From contig CALXTR010000006.1 of NCBI GenBank assembly GCA_944391475.1, forward strand, positions 17,965 to 81,964: 64,000 nucleotides of DNA. Direction: 5' to 3'. This stretch comes from an uncultured Alphaproteobacteria bacterium (GTDB taxonomy: Bacteria > Pseudomonadota > Alphaproteobacteria > RF32 > CAG-239). The notes beneath the pieces were generated by a model, which saw only the letters and a list, made by a program, of their open reading frames with translations, ran no database searches and was not told where the DNA came from. Positions within the stretch are counted from its first letter, which is position 1. Every line of letters starts with the position of its first letter. Made by a program: the position numbers and the translations under genes. Shown piece after piece: positions 1 through 9,080 of the stretch.

Positions 1-90
1 CTTGGTCTTGATAATATCATTTATTATCTCAGCATGATGATTTTGCCACTTTGGCTCAATGTCATCACGGTAGAATATAAGAAAAGCTAG
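1..90 (+). CDS. C-terminal end of an ABC-2 type permease (partial)
   Basis: An open frame enters from the left edge and stops at 88-90 (TAG). The 29 visible residues contain one hydrophobic helix (about residues 6-22) followed by a short basic tail ending EYKKS, as expected for the last membrane helix of a transporter permease. It lies 15 bp before a GldG-like auxiliary gene on the same strand; in that family the preceding gene is normally a GldF/ABC-2 permease. The assignment rests on this context and the hydrophobic tail only. Confidence 0.5.
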   Translation, partial: LGLDNIIYYLSMMILPLWLNVITVEYKKS

Positions 91-105
91 GAAAGGAGAG
101 GGAAC

Positions 106-2010
106 ATGAACATTTCATCTGCCAAAATCCGCAACCTTCAAAAACATGGCTCTATTGTCTTGTTTATACTGATTTTATTGGCATGTTTTGTACTGCTCAA
201 TATGTCCGCAGGCCTACTGTTTGCAGACCGCAAACTCGACCTCACTCATGACCAACGATACACTTTCCGTGCTCAGACCAAGAAAGCACTAAAAAATCTT
301 TCTCAGCCCATAAACATCAATGTCTATTACTCATCAAACATATACAAAGACTACCCTTTGTATGCGCAATATGCACAAATTGTGATGAGAATGCTCGACC
401 GCTATCGTAATGAATCAGACAACCAAATAAAAATCAATATCTTTAACCCCGAACCATATAGTAGTGTTGAAGAAGATGCAAAGCGCTATGGCTTAAGAAA
501 ATTTTCTGCTGCCAACAATGAAAATGGCTACTATTTTGGAGCCGTTATGACCAATGCTCAAGGCAAAAGCTATGTAATCCCATATTTTCAGAGCTTGCGA
601 CAAAACTATCTGGAAAATGACTTAACCCGAGGTATTGAGGCTCTAAGCGGGTTTAAGCGCCAAAAGATTGGCATTATGTCACCGGATTTACCAATTATTG
701 ATACCACATACCGTGGACGCAAGGCAGACCAAGACTGGACCTTTGTCAAACTTCTAAGACAAGATTATAATGTAGTTGAAGTTTCCTCCGGCAGCCCCCA
801 AATCCCGCTTGATGTCAACACGCTTATCGTAATCAGTACTCGCCAACTTTCTACTGTCGGCATGTATGCAATTGACCAGTTTGTCATGCGCGGAGGCAAC
901 CTGTTAGTTTTGGTTGATCCTTTTTCAGAATATGAAGACAACCTAAAAGGTATCACCGAACAAGTTGGCTCTGACATTAACTTATTGCTCAAAAACTACG
1001 GTATCGACTACCAAAACGATAAAGTGGTAGGCGATATGGAACTTTCCGAAGAACTTACATTTGCCGATGGATCAGTGCGCAAATATTCTCCGTGGTTTAA
1101 CCTCACCAAGCAATATATCAATGATAATCACCCCATAATCCAAAACCTAAGTTCAATTAGTTTCAAAACACCGGGAAGCTTGCTTTTAGAACCCGTTGAA
1201 GGCGCAAAGACTTCAATTTTGCTCCAAACCTCGGCAAAATCTACCAGCATCGATGCTAAAATTGCCAAATATGGCGACAAATTGGAAGTTGTTAAATTTA
1301 TGCAAGAAAACAGCACTCCGGTTATCCTTGCGGCTATGAGCCAAGGTAATTATCACAGCATTTTCGACAGCGATCCTTTTGAAAACAGCCAGCTTTCAGA
1401 AGAATTATTGCCATACATATCAAGCAGCATTTCACCGGCTCAAATCATTGTTGTTGCCGATTCTGATTGGATATATCAGCAAAACTGGGTTAGCATGGGT
1501 TTCCGTACCGGTGGAAAAATTGACGAAGTTGTACCCAATAATAATAACTACGACTTTTTGTTGCGCTCGGTTGATTATTTAAGCGGCAATGCCAATGCGT
1601 TGGCTATTGGCAGCAAAGAGATGACCAACCGCGATGACACCATTCGCCGCCGATTAGAGCAAATTACTGCTTCTGAGTATGCTGAACGCTATGACGAGCT
1701 GCAACAAGATTTTGAGCAACAAAAACTGACCTTAAATACCACATTGCAAATGATAAAAAATCAGGAAATTGCAGCCTCAGTTAAACTATATAGCGAAATT
1801 CAGGAAATGCAGCGCAATCTCCAAAAGAAAGAAGAAGAAATGCGCCGCATGGAGTATAAAATAAAACAAGAAAGCGAAAATGCCATCAATGGTATTGTCA
1901 CACTTAATGTCTTGATTTTCCCACTCTTGGCACTGTTGGTTGCATGGATATTAGATATCCTCATTCATCGCCACTATGCCCGTCGTGCTGAAAGGTTGCT
2001 CCATGACTAA
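106..2010 (+). CDS. GldG-like ABC transporter auxiliary protein
   Basis: 634 residues with a membrane helix at about 15-37, a long extracytoplasmic region and a second helix near 605-625 before a basic tail. This is the architecture of the GldG/ABC_transp_aux family, which partners an ABC-2 permease and ATPase. The N-terminal part carries the family pattern LDLT.D.RYT.....K..L followed by a region on peptide-like bond geometry (YYSS). Residues 530-600 are Glu/Gln/Lys rich and probably coiled coil. A good ribosome site (GGAGAGG) precedes the ATG. The gene overlaps the next one by 8 nt (ATGACTAA), so the two are probably translationally coupled. Gliding itself is not implied; the substrate is unknown. 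Confidence 0.8.
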   Translation: MNISSAKIRNLQKHGSIVLFILILLACFVLLNMSAGLLFADRKLDLTHDQRYTFRAQTKKALKNLSQPININVYYSSNIYKDYPLYAQYAQIVMRMLDRYRNESDNQIKINIFNPEPYSSVEEDAKRYGLRKFSAANNENGYYFGAVMTNAQGKSYVIPYFQSLRQNYLENDLTRGIEALSGFKRQKIGIMSPDLPIIDTTYRGRKADQDWTFVKLLRQDYNVVEVSSGSPQIPLDVNTLIVISTRQLSTVGMYAIDQFVMRGGNLLVLVDPFSEYEDNLKGITEQVGSDINLLLKNYGIDYQNDKVVGDMELSEELTFADGSVRKYSPWFNLTKQYINDNHPIIQNLSSISFKTPGSLLLEPVEGAKTSILLQTSAKSTSIDAKIAKYGDKLEVVKFMQENSTPVILAAMSQGNYHSIFDSDPFENSQLSEELLPYISSSISPAQIIVVADSDWIYQQNWVSMGFRTGGKIDEVVPNNNNYDFLLRSVDYLSGNANALAIGSKEMTNRDDTIRRRLEQITASEYAERYDELQQDFEQQKLTLNTTLQMIKNQEIAASVKLYSEIQEMQRNLQKKEEEMRRMEYKIKQESENAINGIVTLNVLIFPLLALLVAWILDILIHRHYARRAERLLHD

Positions 2011-3001
2011 AAAAAGCATAATAATCAGTTTAGTATTAATGTTTGCCTCCATGATACTTGCTTTTTGCGGTATCTGGCTAACCAATATGGAAGAGCAAAG
2101 CAACCTTTCGGGCAAACTGATATTTGAACAAACTTCAAACCAAGGCGCCGACTTTGATCGCACCATAATCACCAATGCCGACACCACAATCACCATAGAG
2201 CTTAAAGACGGTTTTTGGAAAATTCCCGAAGCTCACGACTACTATGCCAACTTTGCCTTGGCAAATGCCTTGTTCATGAACATGAACCAAAGCCGTTATT
2301 TTATTGAAATTGACACCAAAGATAAAACCTTGGCCGAATTTAAGCTTCTCATGCCAGGGAAGGGGGATGCTTCCTCAAGCGGCACCTTAATTCAAACTTT
2401 TGCTAACGGTAAGGTGTTAGACGAAGTCCTGATTGGCAAAAACACCGAAGATAATCTCTATACTTATGTCCGCAAAAAAGATGATAATCATGTCTGGCTA
2501 GTCAACAATGACTTCACCTTACCGCAAAAGCTATATTCGTGGTTTCAGCAACCTTTGTTAAACTATGCACCAGAGCAGATTAAAACCATATCTTCTGATT
2601 TTAATGGTCAAGAAATTGAATATACGCGCACAACCAATCGCGAACCATATACCAATCAAAAAGGAGAAAAAGAGAGCCTAACCTTATTTGCAGACGTTTT
2701 TTCTTTTCTCACTTTTCAGGAGGTAGTTCCAGAAGAAAACTTTAATCCTGAAGAATATCCGCTTCACCGAGACTTTGAAATTACTTTGTTCAACGGTTTA
2801 GTCACCCAGATAAGATTATTTAGCACTCAGGAGCAAAAAACTTTCTGGGCACAAATAAAAATCTCAGCCAACCGCCTTCCAACTCGCGGAGTTAATGATT
2901 ATATAAAAAATAACAGTTTCTACTACGATGGCTGGCTTTTCAAGCTTGCCCCCGAAACTGGATATATTTTATTTAATACATTAGCCCAGAAGGAACAATG
3001 A
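2003..3001 (+). CDS. DUF4340-type membrane-anchored protein
   Basis: The ATG at 2003 is preferred over an upstream in-frame ATG at 1976 because it follows a GAAAGG site and gives the usual overlap with the preceding stop; the product is then 332 residues. It starts with a single membrane anchor (residues about 4-25) and continues as a soluble extracytoplasmic domain with the DUF4340 look: repeated beta-strand segments such as 'YTYVRKKDDNHVWLVNND'. DUF4340 proteins usually sit next to GldF/GldG-type ABC genes, as here. Function in the complex is unknown. It overlaps the following kinase gene by 4 nt. Confidence 0.75.
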   Translation: MTKKSIIISLVLMFASMILAFCGIWLTNMEEQSNLSGKLIFEQTSNQGADFDRTIITNADTTITIELKDGFWKIPEAHDYYANFALANALFMNMNQSRYFIEIDTKDKTLAEFKLLMPGKGDASSSGTLIQTFANGKVLDEVLIGKNTEDNLYTYVRKKDDNHVWLVNNDFTLPQKLYSWFQQPLLNYAPEQIKTISSDFNGQEIEYTRTTNREPYTNQKGEKESLTLFADVFSFLTFQEVVPEENFNPEEYPLHRDFEITLFNGLVTQIRLFSTQEQKTFWAQIKISANRLPTRGVNDYIKNNSFYYDGWLFKLAPETGYILFNTLAQKEQ

Positions 3002-4401
3002 GCAACCAAGGATGTGACTTTAAACCACTGGCAGACGCCGCGACAGATATCTTACTCAAGATAAACAAACAAGGAAACGTAATCCTTGCCAATCAGAACG
3101 CGCATATTTTAGGACTAAATGAATATGCCGACAGCCTTACTCAACTATTACCAGAGTCCAAATTTCCTGATTTTTACCGCTTATGTAAACAAAGTATAGA
3201 GCTCCAAACACCGGAAATAGGACATTTTCGAATTGGCGATAGATTATACCAAACTCATTTTCATCCCAAGCTAACAGATTGTATTGTCTGTTTGCGTGAT
3301 ATTACGGAACCTGCCGAAATATCATCAGAGCTCAAACAAGTTAGCTCCAGATTAAACTTTGCTGAAAACATCGCTCAACTTGGCTATTGGGAATTTGACT
3401 GGCGCCATAAGCGCATTTACTGGTCGGCTCAAATGTATAAAATATTTGGACTAAACCCACAAACAGTGCACTATAAACGCAATATATTTAAGGACTATGT
3501 CTACCCAAATGATTTACCCCAATATTGGGAGAACCTAAAGAAACTCATTCGACATCGCCAGCCGGTTGAGGGGCAGCTAAGGATACGTAGAGCAGATAAT
3601 ACGCTAATTTATTGCGCATACAAAGCTTCAATCATGCAAGATAAAATAGCCGGAACATTTCAAGACATCACGCAATTCATCAAAATACAGCAAGAACTTG
3701 AAAAAGCTAAATTTAGCGCCGAAAAGGCAAATCGTGATAAATCATACTTTTTGGCACAAGCCAGCCATGATTTACGTCAACCGATGCAAGCACTCAACAT
3801 TTTCATTGCCACCCTATTTGAAGAGGGATTATCTTCTAGACAGCACGAAATTTTGAGCAAAATTGAAACCTCAGCCCACAATCTTAATAATCTTCTCAAC
3901 AATTTGTTAGACATTTCCAAACTTGAATCCGGCGGCATTAAATATGAACCCCAAGAGTTTAATATCGGGCAATTGATAAAAAATATTTCCCATGAATATT
4001 CCGAGCTTGCCTCATGCAAACACATCAAATTTCATGCTTTGGTGCATAATGGAGAAGTATACAGCGATCCCATACTCATTGAGCGTATTATTCGCAATCT
4101 TTTAAGTAATGCCTTTAAGTATGCCAAAAGCAAAATCGTTTTAGGGTGTAAACGGCAGCAAGATTATATCAGAATCATGGTTTTAGATAATGGCCCAGGA
4201 ATATCAGATGATGACAAGAGCAAAATTTTTGACGAATTCTACCAAAGCCCGCAAATAACAGACAATCGAAAACACGGAGCCGGCTTGGGTCTAACGATTG
4301 TCAGCAAAATTGCCACCGTTATTGATACCAAAATAGAAATCACCACCATTCCCGGACGGGGCTGCTGCTTTTCATTTTTACTGCCGCTGTTAAAATTTTA
4401 G
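2998..4401 (+). CDS. PAS-domain sensor histidine kinase
   Basis: 467 residues, no membrane helices, so probably cytoplasmic. Two PAS-like regions (about 10-103 and 115-228), a HisKA dimerisation helix with the phospho-accepting His257 in the motif SHDLRQP, and a HATPase domain with N-box (N367, N371), G1 DNGPG at 397-401 and G2 GAGLGL at 427-432. All ATP-binding motifs look intact. There is no receiver domain and no response regulator nearby, so its partner is encoded elsewhere. The HDLRQP form of the H-box is typical of the group often found in hybrid kinases. Start overlaps the DUF4340 stop (ATGA), placing it in the ABC operon; it may sense the state of that transporter, which is inference. 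Confidence 0.9.
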   Translation: MSNQGCDFKPLADAATDILLKINKQGNVILANQNAHILGLNEYADSLTQLLPESKFPDFYRLCKQSIELQTPEIGHFRIGDRLYQTHFHPKLTDCIVCLRDITEPAEISSELKQVSSRLNFAENIAQLGYWEFDWRHKRIYWSAQMYKIFGLNPQTVHYKRNIFKDYVYPNDLPQYWENLKKLIRHRQPVEGQLRIRRADNTLIYCAYKASIMQDKIAGTFQDITQFIKIQQELEKAKFSAEKANRDKSYFLAQASHDLRQPMQALNIFIATLFEEGLSSRQHEILSKIETSAHNLNNLLNNLLDISKLESGGIKYEPQEFNIGQLIKNISHEYSELASCKHIKFHALVHNGEVYSDPILIERIIRNLLSNAFKYAKSKIVLGCKRQQDYIRIMVLDNGPGISDDDKSKIFDEFYQSPQITDNRKHGAGLGLTIVSKIATVIDTKIEITTIPGRGCCFSFLLPLLKF

Positions 4402-4648
4402 AAAAGCACAATAAGCATGACAACCGGCACAAAGACAGCACCGCGGATATAGGGTATATACGCAACCAAGTGATGCCTCAGGCGCTGCCTGAAACCCTCT
4501 AATAGGAATAAACTTCCACTAGCTAACGCAAGTGGTATTACCTGTTCCGAACTACGTTCGCCCTGCCCAAAGGCTTCGCAAGCCTAACGGCTGGGCAGGT
4601 ATGTCTACATCTACCTGCTTACGCAGGTAGTGTTACGTTCGAATCATA
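4402..4648. other. Palindrome-rich non-coding spacer beside tRNA-Lys
   Basis: No credible gene. At least five short perfect or near-perfect palindromes with 3-4 nt loops lie close together: 4478-4492 (TCAGGC/GCCTGA), 4516-4535 (CCACT/AGTGG), 4548-4560 (CGAAC/GTTCG, loop TAC), 4562-4599 (CCTGCCCA/TGGGCAGG enclosing AGGCTT/AAGCCT) and 4611-4630 (CTACCTGC/GCAGGTAG, loop TTAC). The base composition is higher in G+C than the neighbouring genes. Similar strings occur next to the other two tRNA genes in the window. Confidence 0.7.
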
Positions 4649-4680
4649 AAAAAACCGCCTTAATAAAATAAGACGGCTTT
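4649..4680 (-). terminator. Terminator of tRNA-Lys
   Basis: On the minus strand a 9-bp stem (GCCGTCTTA with TAAGGCGGT, two G-U pairs) is followed by a run of seven T, directly downstream of the tRNA. Confidence 0.75.
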
Positions 4681-4685
4681 CACAA

Positions 4686-4761
4686 TGGTAGGCGCGTGGG
4701 GGTTCGAACCCCAGACCCACTGATTAAGAGTCAGTTGCTCTACCAACTGAGCTACGCACCC
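4686..4761 (-). tRNA. tRNA-Lys (anticodon CTT)
   Basis: The minus strand folds as a 76-nt tRNA with CCA encoded. Acceptor stem GGGTGCG pairs with CGCGCCT, the D-arm has AGCTCAGTTGGTAGAGC, the anticodon loop is CTCTTAA (anticodon CTT), and the T-arm contains GGTTCGAACCC. No variable long arm. Confidence 0.95.
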
Positions 4762-4851
4762 ACAACAACAAAGTTGTGTTCAACAACAAGGGCAATATAA
4801 ACCGCATAATTTTTTTTTGCAACAGAATTTTGCAAAAATATATAAAAAAAT

Positions 4852-5304
4852 TTAATAAGGAATTTTATCTTTTTTATTCAGCCACTTATTCATAACTTTG
4901 ACTGCATCATCATTTTTAAGCTGTATGACCTTCAACACATCATCTTCATAAAAGATTCGGTCGCGAAACCCAATATTTTCAGCATCATAACGATCAGCGG
5001 CAAAATAAATTTCTTTAATATTAGCCCATTTAGCTGCATTCAGACACATTGGACAGGGCTCACAAGAAGTATACAACACACAACCGGATAAATCAAAACT
5101 CTTGATATTTGCACAAGCATTCCGAATAGCAACAATTTCGCCATGAGCGGTTGGATCATTATCAAGCACGACATGATTATAACCTTCACCAATCACATTT
5201 CCATTTGGATCCACAATTACACATCCAAACGGCGAACTACCATTGTTAACCGATTCATCACTCAGATTAATAGCTTTCTGAAGATTTTCCTGATGATTAA
5301 GCAT
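4852..5304 (-). CDS. guaD: Guanine deaminase-like cytidine deaminase-fold enzyme
   Basis: 150 residues of the cytidine/deoxycytidylate deaminase fold. The zinc site is complete: HGE (H54, E56) and SCEPCPMC (C81, C84). Length, the DPTAHGEI segment (AHAEV in the Bacillus enzyme), and the final aromatic residue (ends in IPY) are close to the small guanine deaminase GuaD, which converts guanine to xanthine, rather than to TadA, which has a different C-terminal half. TadA or another nucleobase deaminase cannot be excluded. The AGGTAAATC upstream of the ATG on the minus strand is a plausible ribosome site. Single gene, divergent from the following plus-strand region. Confidence 0.75.
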   Translation of the reverse strand: MLNHQENLQKAINLSDESVNNGSSPFGCVIVDPNGNVIGEGYNHVVLDNDPTAHGEIVAIRNACANIKSFDLSGCVLYTSCEPCPMCLNAAKWANIKEIYFAADRYDAENIGFRDRIFYEDDVLKVIQLKNDDAVKVMNKWLNKKDKIPY

Positions 5305-5569
5305 GATTTACCTCATATTTTTACATAATAGGTAATTATATAACAAAAGAATCTTAATAATCTGCAAATTTTACATATTTTCGCAAAAAAACATTGACAA
5401 CAATCATAAATAGCTCTAATTTCACAACAAATTATAGGTTTTATGTATATTTTGTTTTATGTATATTTTTATTTAAGCGTGGCAGATAAAGCTTTATTGT
5501 AGCATAATCATATCTGTGAATTTCTGTGTATTATGCAACTTTCACACACAGACATCACACATATTTGAC

Positions 5570-5704
5570 TATAATAAGAACTGCTCTGCTCCTTTTGTGA
5601 AAAAGCAGCAGTGAAAGGAAACTTTGTGCAGTTTAATGCTTTATCCATCTAGTTGATCTATATTACCAAAGCTTTTTCGTTGTGAAACGAGAAAGCTTTT
5701 TTTG
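5570..5704 (+). ncRNA. Candidate small RNA with its own promoter -10 and terminator
   Basis: The 470-bp space between the deaminase and the HD gene holds a perfect TATAAT at 5570-5575, then about 125 bp without an ORF, ending in a strong rho-independent terminator. A CTGCT/AGCAG hairpin lies near the predicted 5' end (around 5580-5615). No good -35 box was found at normal spacing and no known RNA family was recognised, so this is only a candidate. Confidence 0.35.
5668..5704 (+). terminator. Strong rho-independent terminator
   Basis: A 14-bp stem with one G-T pair (AAAGCTTTTTCGTT and AACGAGAAAGCTTT) around a 3-nt loop, followed by seven T. No protein gene ends here, so it must end a non-coding transcript or readthrough from the left. 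Confidence 0.8.
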
Positions 5705-5774
5705 TGCACAAATCAAAAACAAGACTACAAAGATAGCCAAATTCTGCTTATGTAAATAAGAAATGGAGTATAAA

Positions 5775-6617
5775 ATGATTAGCACAAAAACAGAAGAATC
5801 TCTTTTACAGGAAGAATATACAAACTGCCTAAACGAAGTAAAATCCTCCGCTTTTCATACCTTAATGGCAGAAGAAAAAATCAAACACTCGTTTCAAGTT
5901 ATTGGTGCTGGCAACTATATCATGAAACACGAGGCTTATTATCAACATCTCCCTCAAGAAGACTTGCGGCTTGCAAAATTAGCCTATTTATTTCATGACA
6001 TAGGAAGATTTAGAGAAATTAGCGAGTTATATCGCCAAAACCACGGTCATTTCATTGGCTCAAAACTAGATCATGGTCTGTTTGGTGCACAGTATCTGGA
6101 GCAAACTCCGTCCTATAACTCACCTTTTATAGTAATTCCGGTTAAATATCATAATAAGCTGATAGAAGACTATTACAACTCAGATGACTATCAACAGCTA
6201 GGAAAGAATAGAGATTCTATAACCGAAGTCTTAAAACTGGTACGAGATGCGGATAAAATTGCCAATTTTCATCTCATCACCACCCAAACACAACATCTAA
6301 AAAAACTATTCTGCCCCGAAGCAATCGAAGGAAAAGCTTTAGCTATACAACCAGCAATACTCTCAGATTTCATGGCCGAAAAAACAATTGACCTAAAAAA
6401 GGTTCAAACAGCCTGCGACCGCATTCTAAATTTGCTTAGCTGGGTTTATGATTTAAATTATCTGTCTTCATTTGAATTTTGTATCAAACTCAATTGCTTT
6501 GATAAAATGTTGAACATTTTACAAGAATACAATCCTGATGCTAAAGTTCAGAAGGAAGTTGAAAATAAATTAAAATCATATATAAATAAACAATATAAAC
6601 TACTATCATCAAACTAA
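5775..6617 (+). CDS. HD-domain phosphohydrolase
   Basis: The ATG at 5775 follows TGGAG (5764-5768) by 6 nt and is preferred over an in-frame ATG at 5763 that overlaps this site; product 280 residues. The HD superfamily metal site is visible: an upstream His in KHSFQV (about residue 38), the HD pair in LFHDIGRF (about 74-75), and a distal Asp in LVRDADKIAN. These enzymes cleave phosphomonoesters or phosphodiesters of nucleotides; the substrate cannot be read from the sequence. No membrane helix. It is 15 bp upstream of the AsmA-like gene and may be co-transcribed. Confidence 0.8.
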   Translation: MISTKTEESLLQEEYTNCLNEVKSSAFHTLMAEEKIKHSFQVIGAGNYIMKHEAYYQHLPQEDLRLAKLAYLFHDIGRFREISELYRQNHGHFIGSKLDHGLFGAQYLEQTPSYNSPFIVIPVKYHNKLIEDYYNSDDYQQLGKNRDSITEVLKLVRDADKIANFHLITTQTQHLKKLFCPEAIEGKALAIQPAILSDFMAEKTIDLKKVQTACDRILNLLSWVYDLNYLSSFEFCIKLNCFDKMLNILQEYNPDAKVQKEVENKLKSYINKQYKLLSSN

Positions 6618-6632
6618 CAAAAGGAATATGGC

Positions 6633-7409
6633 ATGAAAAAATATATTTTTCTCGCAATACTACTCATCATTGGCGGCGGAATTTTTTATGTTGCCAATTC
6701 ATACGAAAGTATAGTTAAAGACTTAGTGCACAAATACGGTAGCCAAGTCACCGGCACAGACGTAAGTCTAGAAGGTTTCAAAATTTCTCTCAGCAATGGG
6801 GAGGGACAAATCAAGAAAATTGTTGTTGCCAACCCCAAAGGCTATCAAAGCGCCAATTTTTTGAGCTTAGATGGCATCACCATTAAAGTTGACATCAAAA
6901 GCTTGGCCTCAGACACCATCATCATTGATAGTATCATCATTGACAAACCGGTAATTAGTTATGAAATTTTATCTCTTACCCAAAACAACATCAAAGAGAT
7001 TAAAAATAACATTACTAAATTCACATCAAAATCTGCCTCATCTTCTTCCAAGGAAAAAAAATCGACTTCCAGCAAAGAAGAAAGCGGTTCTGGTAAAAAA
7101 GTAATCATTAAAAAATTACAAATCAACCAAGGTGAGATTAATGCCGCAGCTTCTGCCGGAGAACTAGCCAGCAGTAACATCTCTGTTCCTCTGCCAGATA
7201 TTACAATGACTAATATCGGTGGCGGACAAAACGGCAATGACATTCCGGCCATCATCAGCAAAATCTTAAATCAGATATTAAGCACAGCCTCCAAAACTGT
7301 TGCAACTTTCAAAATCGGTGATTTCAAAAACATTGCCGAAAAGAACTTAGACAACGTAGTCGGAGGGGTCAAAGATAGGGTTAAAACCTTGGGTATCTTT
7401 GGTAAGTAA
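6633..7409 (+). CDS. AsmA-like membrane-anchored protein
   Basis: 258 residues. An N-terminal helix (about 3-20) is followed by a beta-rich segment with the pattern GTDVSLEGFKISLSNGEG and repeated 'DSIIIDKP' type strands that resemble the N-terminal part of AsmA/DUF748 proteins. A low-complexity Ser/Lys stretch (about residues 130-155) splits the protein. AsmA-like proteins work in the envelope, some as lipid-transfer bridges, but this one is far shorter than those. A GGAATATGGC region supplies the ribosome site. Function unknown. Confidence 0.55.
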   Translation: MKKYIFLAILLIIGGGIFYVANSYESIVKDLVHKYGSQVTGTDVSLEGFKISLSNGEGQIKKIVVANPKGYQSANFLSLDGITIKVDIKSLASDTIIIDSIIIDKPVISYEILSLTQNNIKEIKNNITKFTSKSASSSSKEKKSTSSKEESGSGKKVIIKKLQINQGEINAAASAGELASSNISVPLPDITMTNIGGGQNGNDIPAIISKILNQILSTASKTVATFKIGDFKNIAEKNLDNVVGGVKDRVKTLGIFGK

Positions 7410-7427
7410 GATAACAACAATTGCAAT

Positions 7428-7462
7428 AAAAAAATCCCCGAACTGAGTTCGAGGATTTTTTT
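7428..7462. terminator. Bidirectional terminator
   Basis: Stem AAATCCCCGAAC with GTTCGAGGATTT (one mismatch), flanked by A and T runs, between the convergent AsmA-like gene and dsbD. It ends 1 nt before the dsbD stop codon. Confidence 0.8.
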
Positions 7463-7463
7463 A

Positions 7464-9080
7464 TCATTGCAATTCCTCAATCAAAATTGAAGATGTAAGC
7501 AATTGAGGCAAGATTTTATATTGCGATGATTTTCCGTCATAATACACATACAAAGGAATACTGTTTCGACCATAGCTTTCCAGTGCTTTGGTAATTTGCG
7601 GATTCTCATTTGTCCAATCCCCCTTAAAGAGGTGAATATTATTCTTAGTCACAAATTTGGCAAAATCTGCCGAAGCAAATGCCAAACGCTCATTGGCCAA
7701 ACAGGTTATACACCATTTAGCCGTAAAATTAAGCAAAACCGGCTTACCTTCGGCAACCAATTTTTCCACCATTTCTGCATCATATTCCTGCCACATAGCC
7801 GCAGCCTTTTCAGCACTATTGTGAGAAGACACTTGATTATAAAGTACCCACCCCAACCACACACAGGTCAAGAATACCGGAACAGCAAAGATTTTTTTCA
7901 AAATCTCCATCCAGCGCCCTGGTTTGGGCAACAATTTATGAAGAACTTTCGGAAAAAATCCCACCAAAGTAAAGGGGAGGGCATATCCCAATCCCAAAGC
8001 TAAGAACACCGGCACATACACATATGCAGACTGACTTAAGGTGTATCCAATTGCAATCCCCATAAAAGGAGCTGTACACGGGCTTGCAATCAGCACCGCA
8101 AAAAATCCGGTCACAAAAGCCCCAATCCGCTTGTCATTAATTGACAGTCTACCCAATTTATCTGCCAACGGATTTTTAAGAGTAATTACATCTAAAAACA
8201 AAAGGAATACAACCGCAAAGATAAGAAGCATAGCCATCACAAAATATGGATTTTGTAATTGGAAACCCCAACCGACATATTCTCCTTGAGCCCGTAGGAT
8301 TGCCATGATAGAAGCAACCATCAAAAACGATAAAATCACACCCAGCATATATAAAAGTGCATCAATACGCATTTCTCGATGATTGAACCGCCCCTGAATT
8401 AACGAAATTGCTTTCAGTGTTAATATAGGAAATATACAAGGCATAAAATTAAGGATTATTCCCCCAATAAATGCCAACAACAAAACAAACCACAAAGAAG
8501 AGCTTTGTGAGTTGGAGCCATCCGATGTATCTAAATTAGCTCTAAAAGTTTTGTCCGCCAAATTCGCAACATACTTAAATTCCTCGGTTGGAAAAATATT
8601 CCATTCTGTGACCTCAAAATCCATTGTAGTTTCAAATTTTCCGGGTATACACTCCTCCCGACACGACAACCAAGACACCTCCAAAGGTATTCTAATCTGA
8701 GGTTCCGGACGCTCAATCGGCACAATTGTAGCTCGATAATATGCCTCATTATCATAGCCAAACTGCACAATTTGATTATTTTCAAACCGTTTTGGAATAG
8801 ACCACCGCACATTTTTGAGCTGATATCCTTCCGGCAAATCAAACTTAAGCACTGTCGGCCGCCCAATATCACCTGGGTTATCAGCCAAAATATGCCAACC
8901 ATTTTTCATAGTAAATTTGACTAAGATATCAAATTCTTGCTGTAGATTAAGTTGCATACTCTGCGGTACCAACTCAAGTTTAAGTTTATCATTTTCAAAA
9001 CTATTATGCCAAGCATGGCTCTTGCCTGCAAAGACAAGAGCCATGATTAGGATTAATAAAAATCTACAATATTTATTCAT
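7464..9080 (-). CDS. dsbD: Thiol:disulfide interchange protein DsbD
   Basis: 538 residues from the ATG at 9080; an upstream in-frame start would lie inside the previous gene and lose the signal peptide. Order: signal peptide (cleavage after SHA), periplasmic alpha domain with the Cys pair C140 and C144 (SCREEC), a transmembrane domain with C215 (NFMPC) and C335 (SPCTAPF), and a C-terminal thioredoxin-like domain with WCITC (C457, C460). All three redox pairs needed to pass electrons from cytoplasmic thioredoxin to the periplasm are present. The start overlaps the stop of the upstream CDP-alcohol phosphotransferase gene by 8 nt, so the two are coupled. Confidence 0.95.
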   Translation of the reverse strand: MNKYCRFLLILIMALVFAGKSHAWHNSFENDKLKLELVPQSMQLNLQQEFDILVKFTMKNGWHILADNPGDIGRPTVLKFDLPEGYQLKNVRWSIPKRFENNQIVQFGYDNEAYYRATIVPIERPEPQIRIPLEVSWLSCREECIPGKFETTMDFEVTEWNIFPTEEFKYVANLADKTFRANLDTSDGSNSQSSSLWFVLLLAFIGGIILNFMPCIFPILTLKAISLIQGRFNHREMRIDALLYMLGVILSFLMVASIMAILRAQGEYVGWGFQLQNPYFVMAMLLIFAVVFLLFLDVITLKNPLADKLGRLSINDKRIGAFVTGFFAVLIASPCTAPFMGIAIGYTLSQSAYVYVPVFLALGLGYALPFTLVGFFPKVLHKLLPKPGRWMEILKKIFAVPVFLTCVWLGWVLYNQVSSHNSAEKAAAMWQEYDAEMVEKLVAEGKPVLLNFTAKWCITCLANERLAFASADFAKFVTKNNIHLFKGDWTNENPQITKALESYGRNSIPLYVYYDGKSSQYKILPQLLTSSILIEELQ

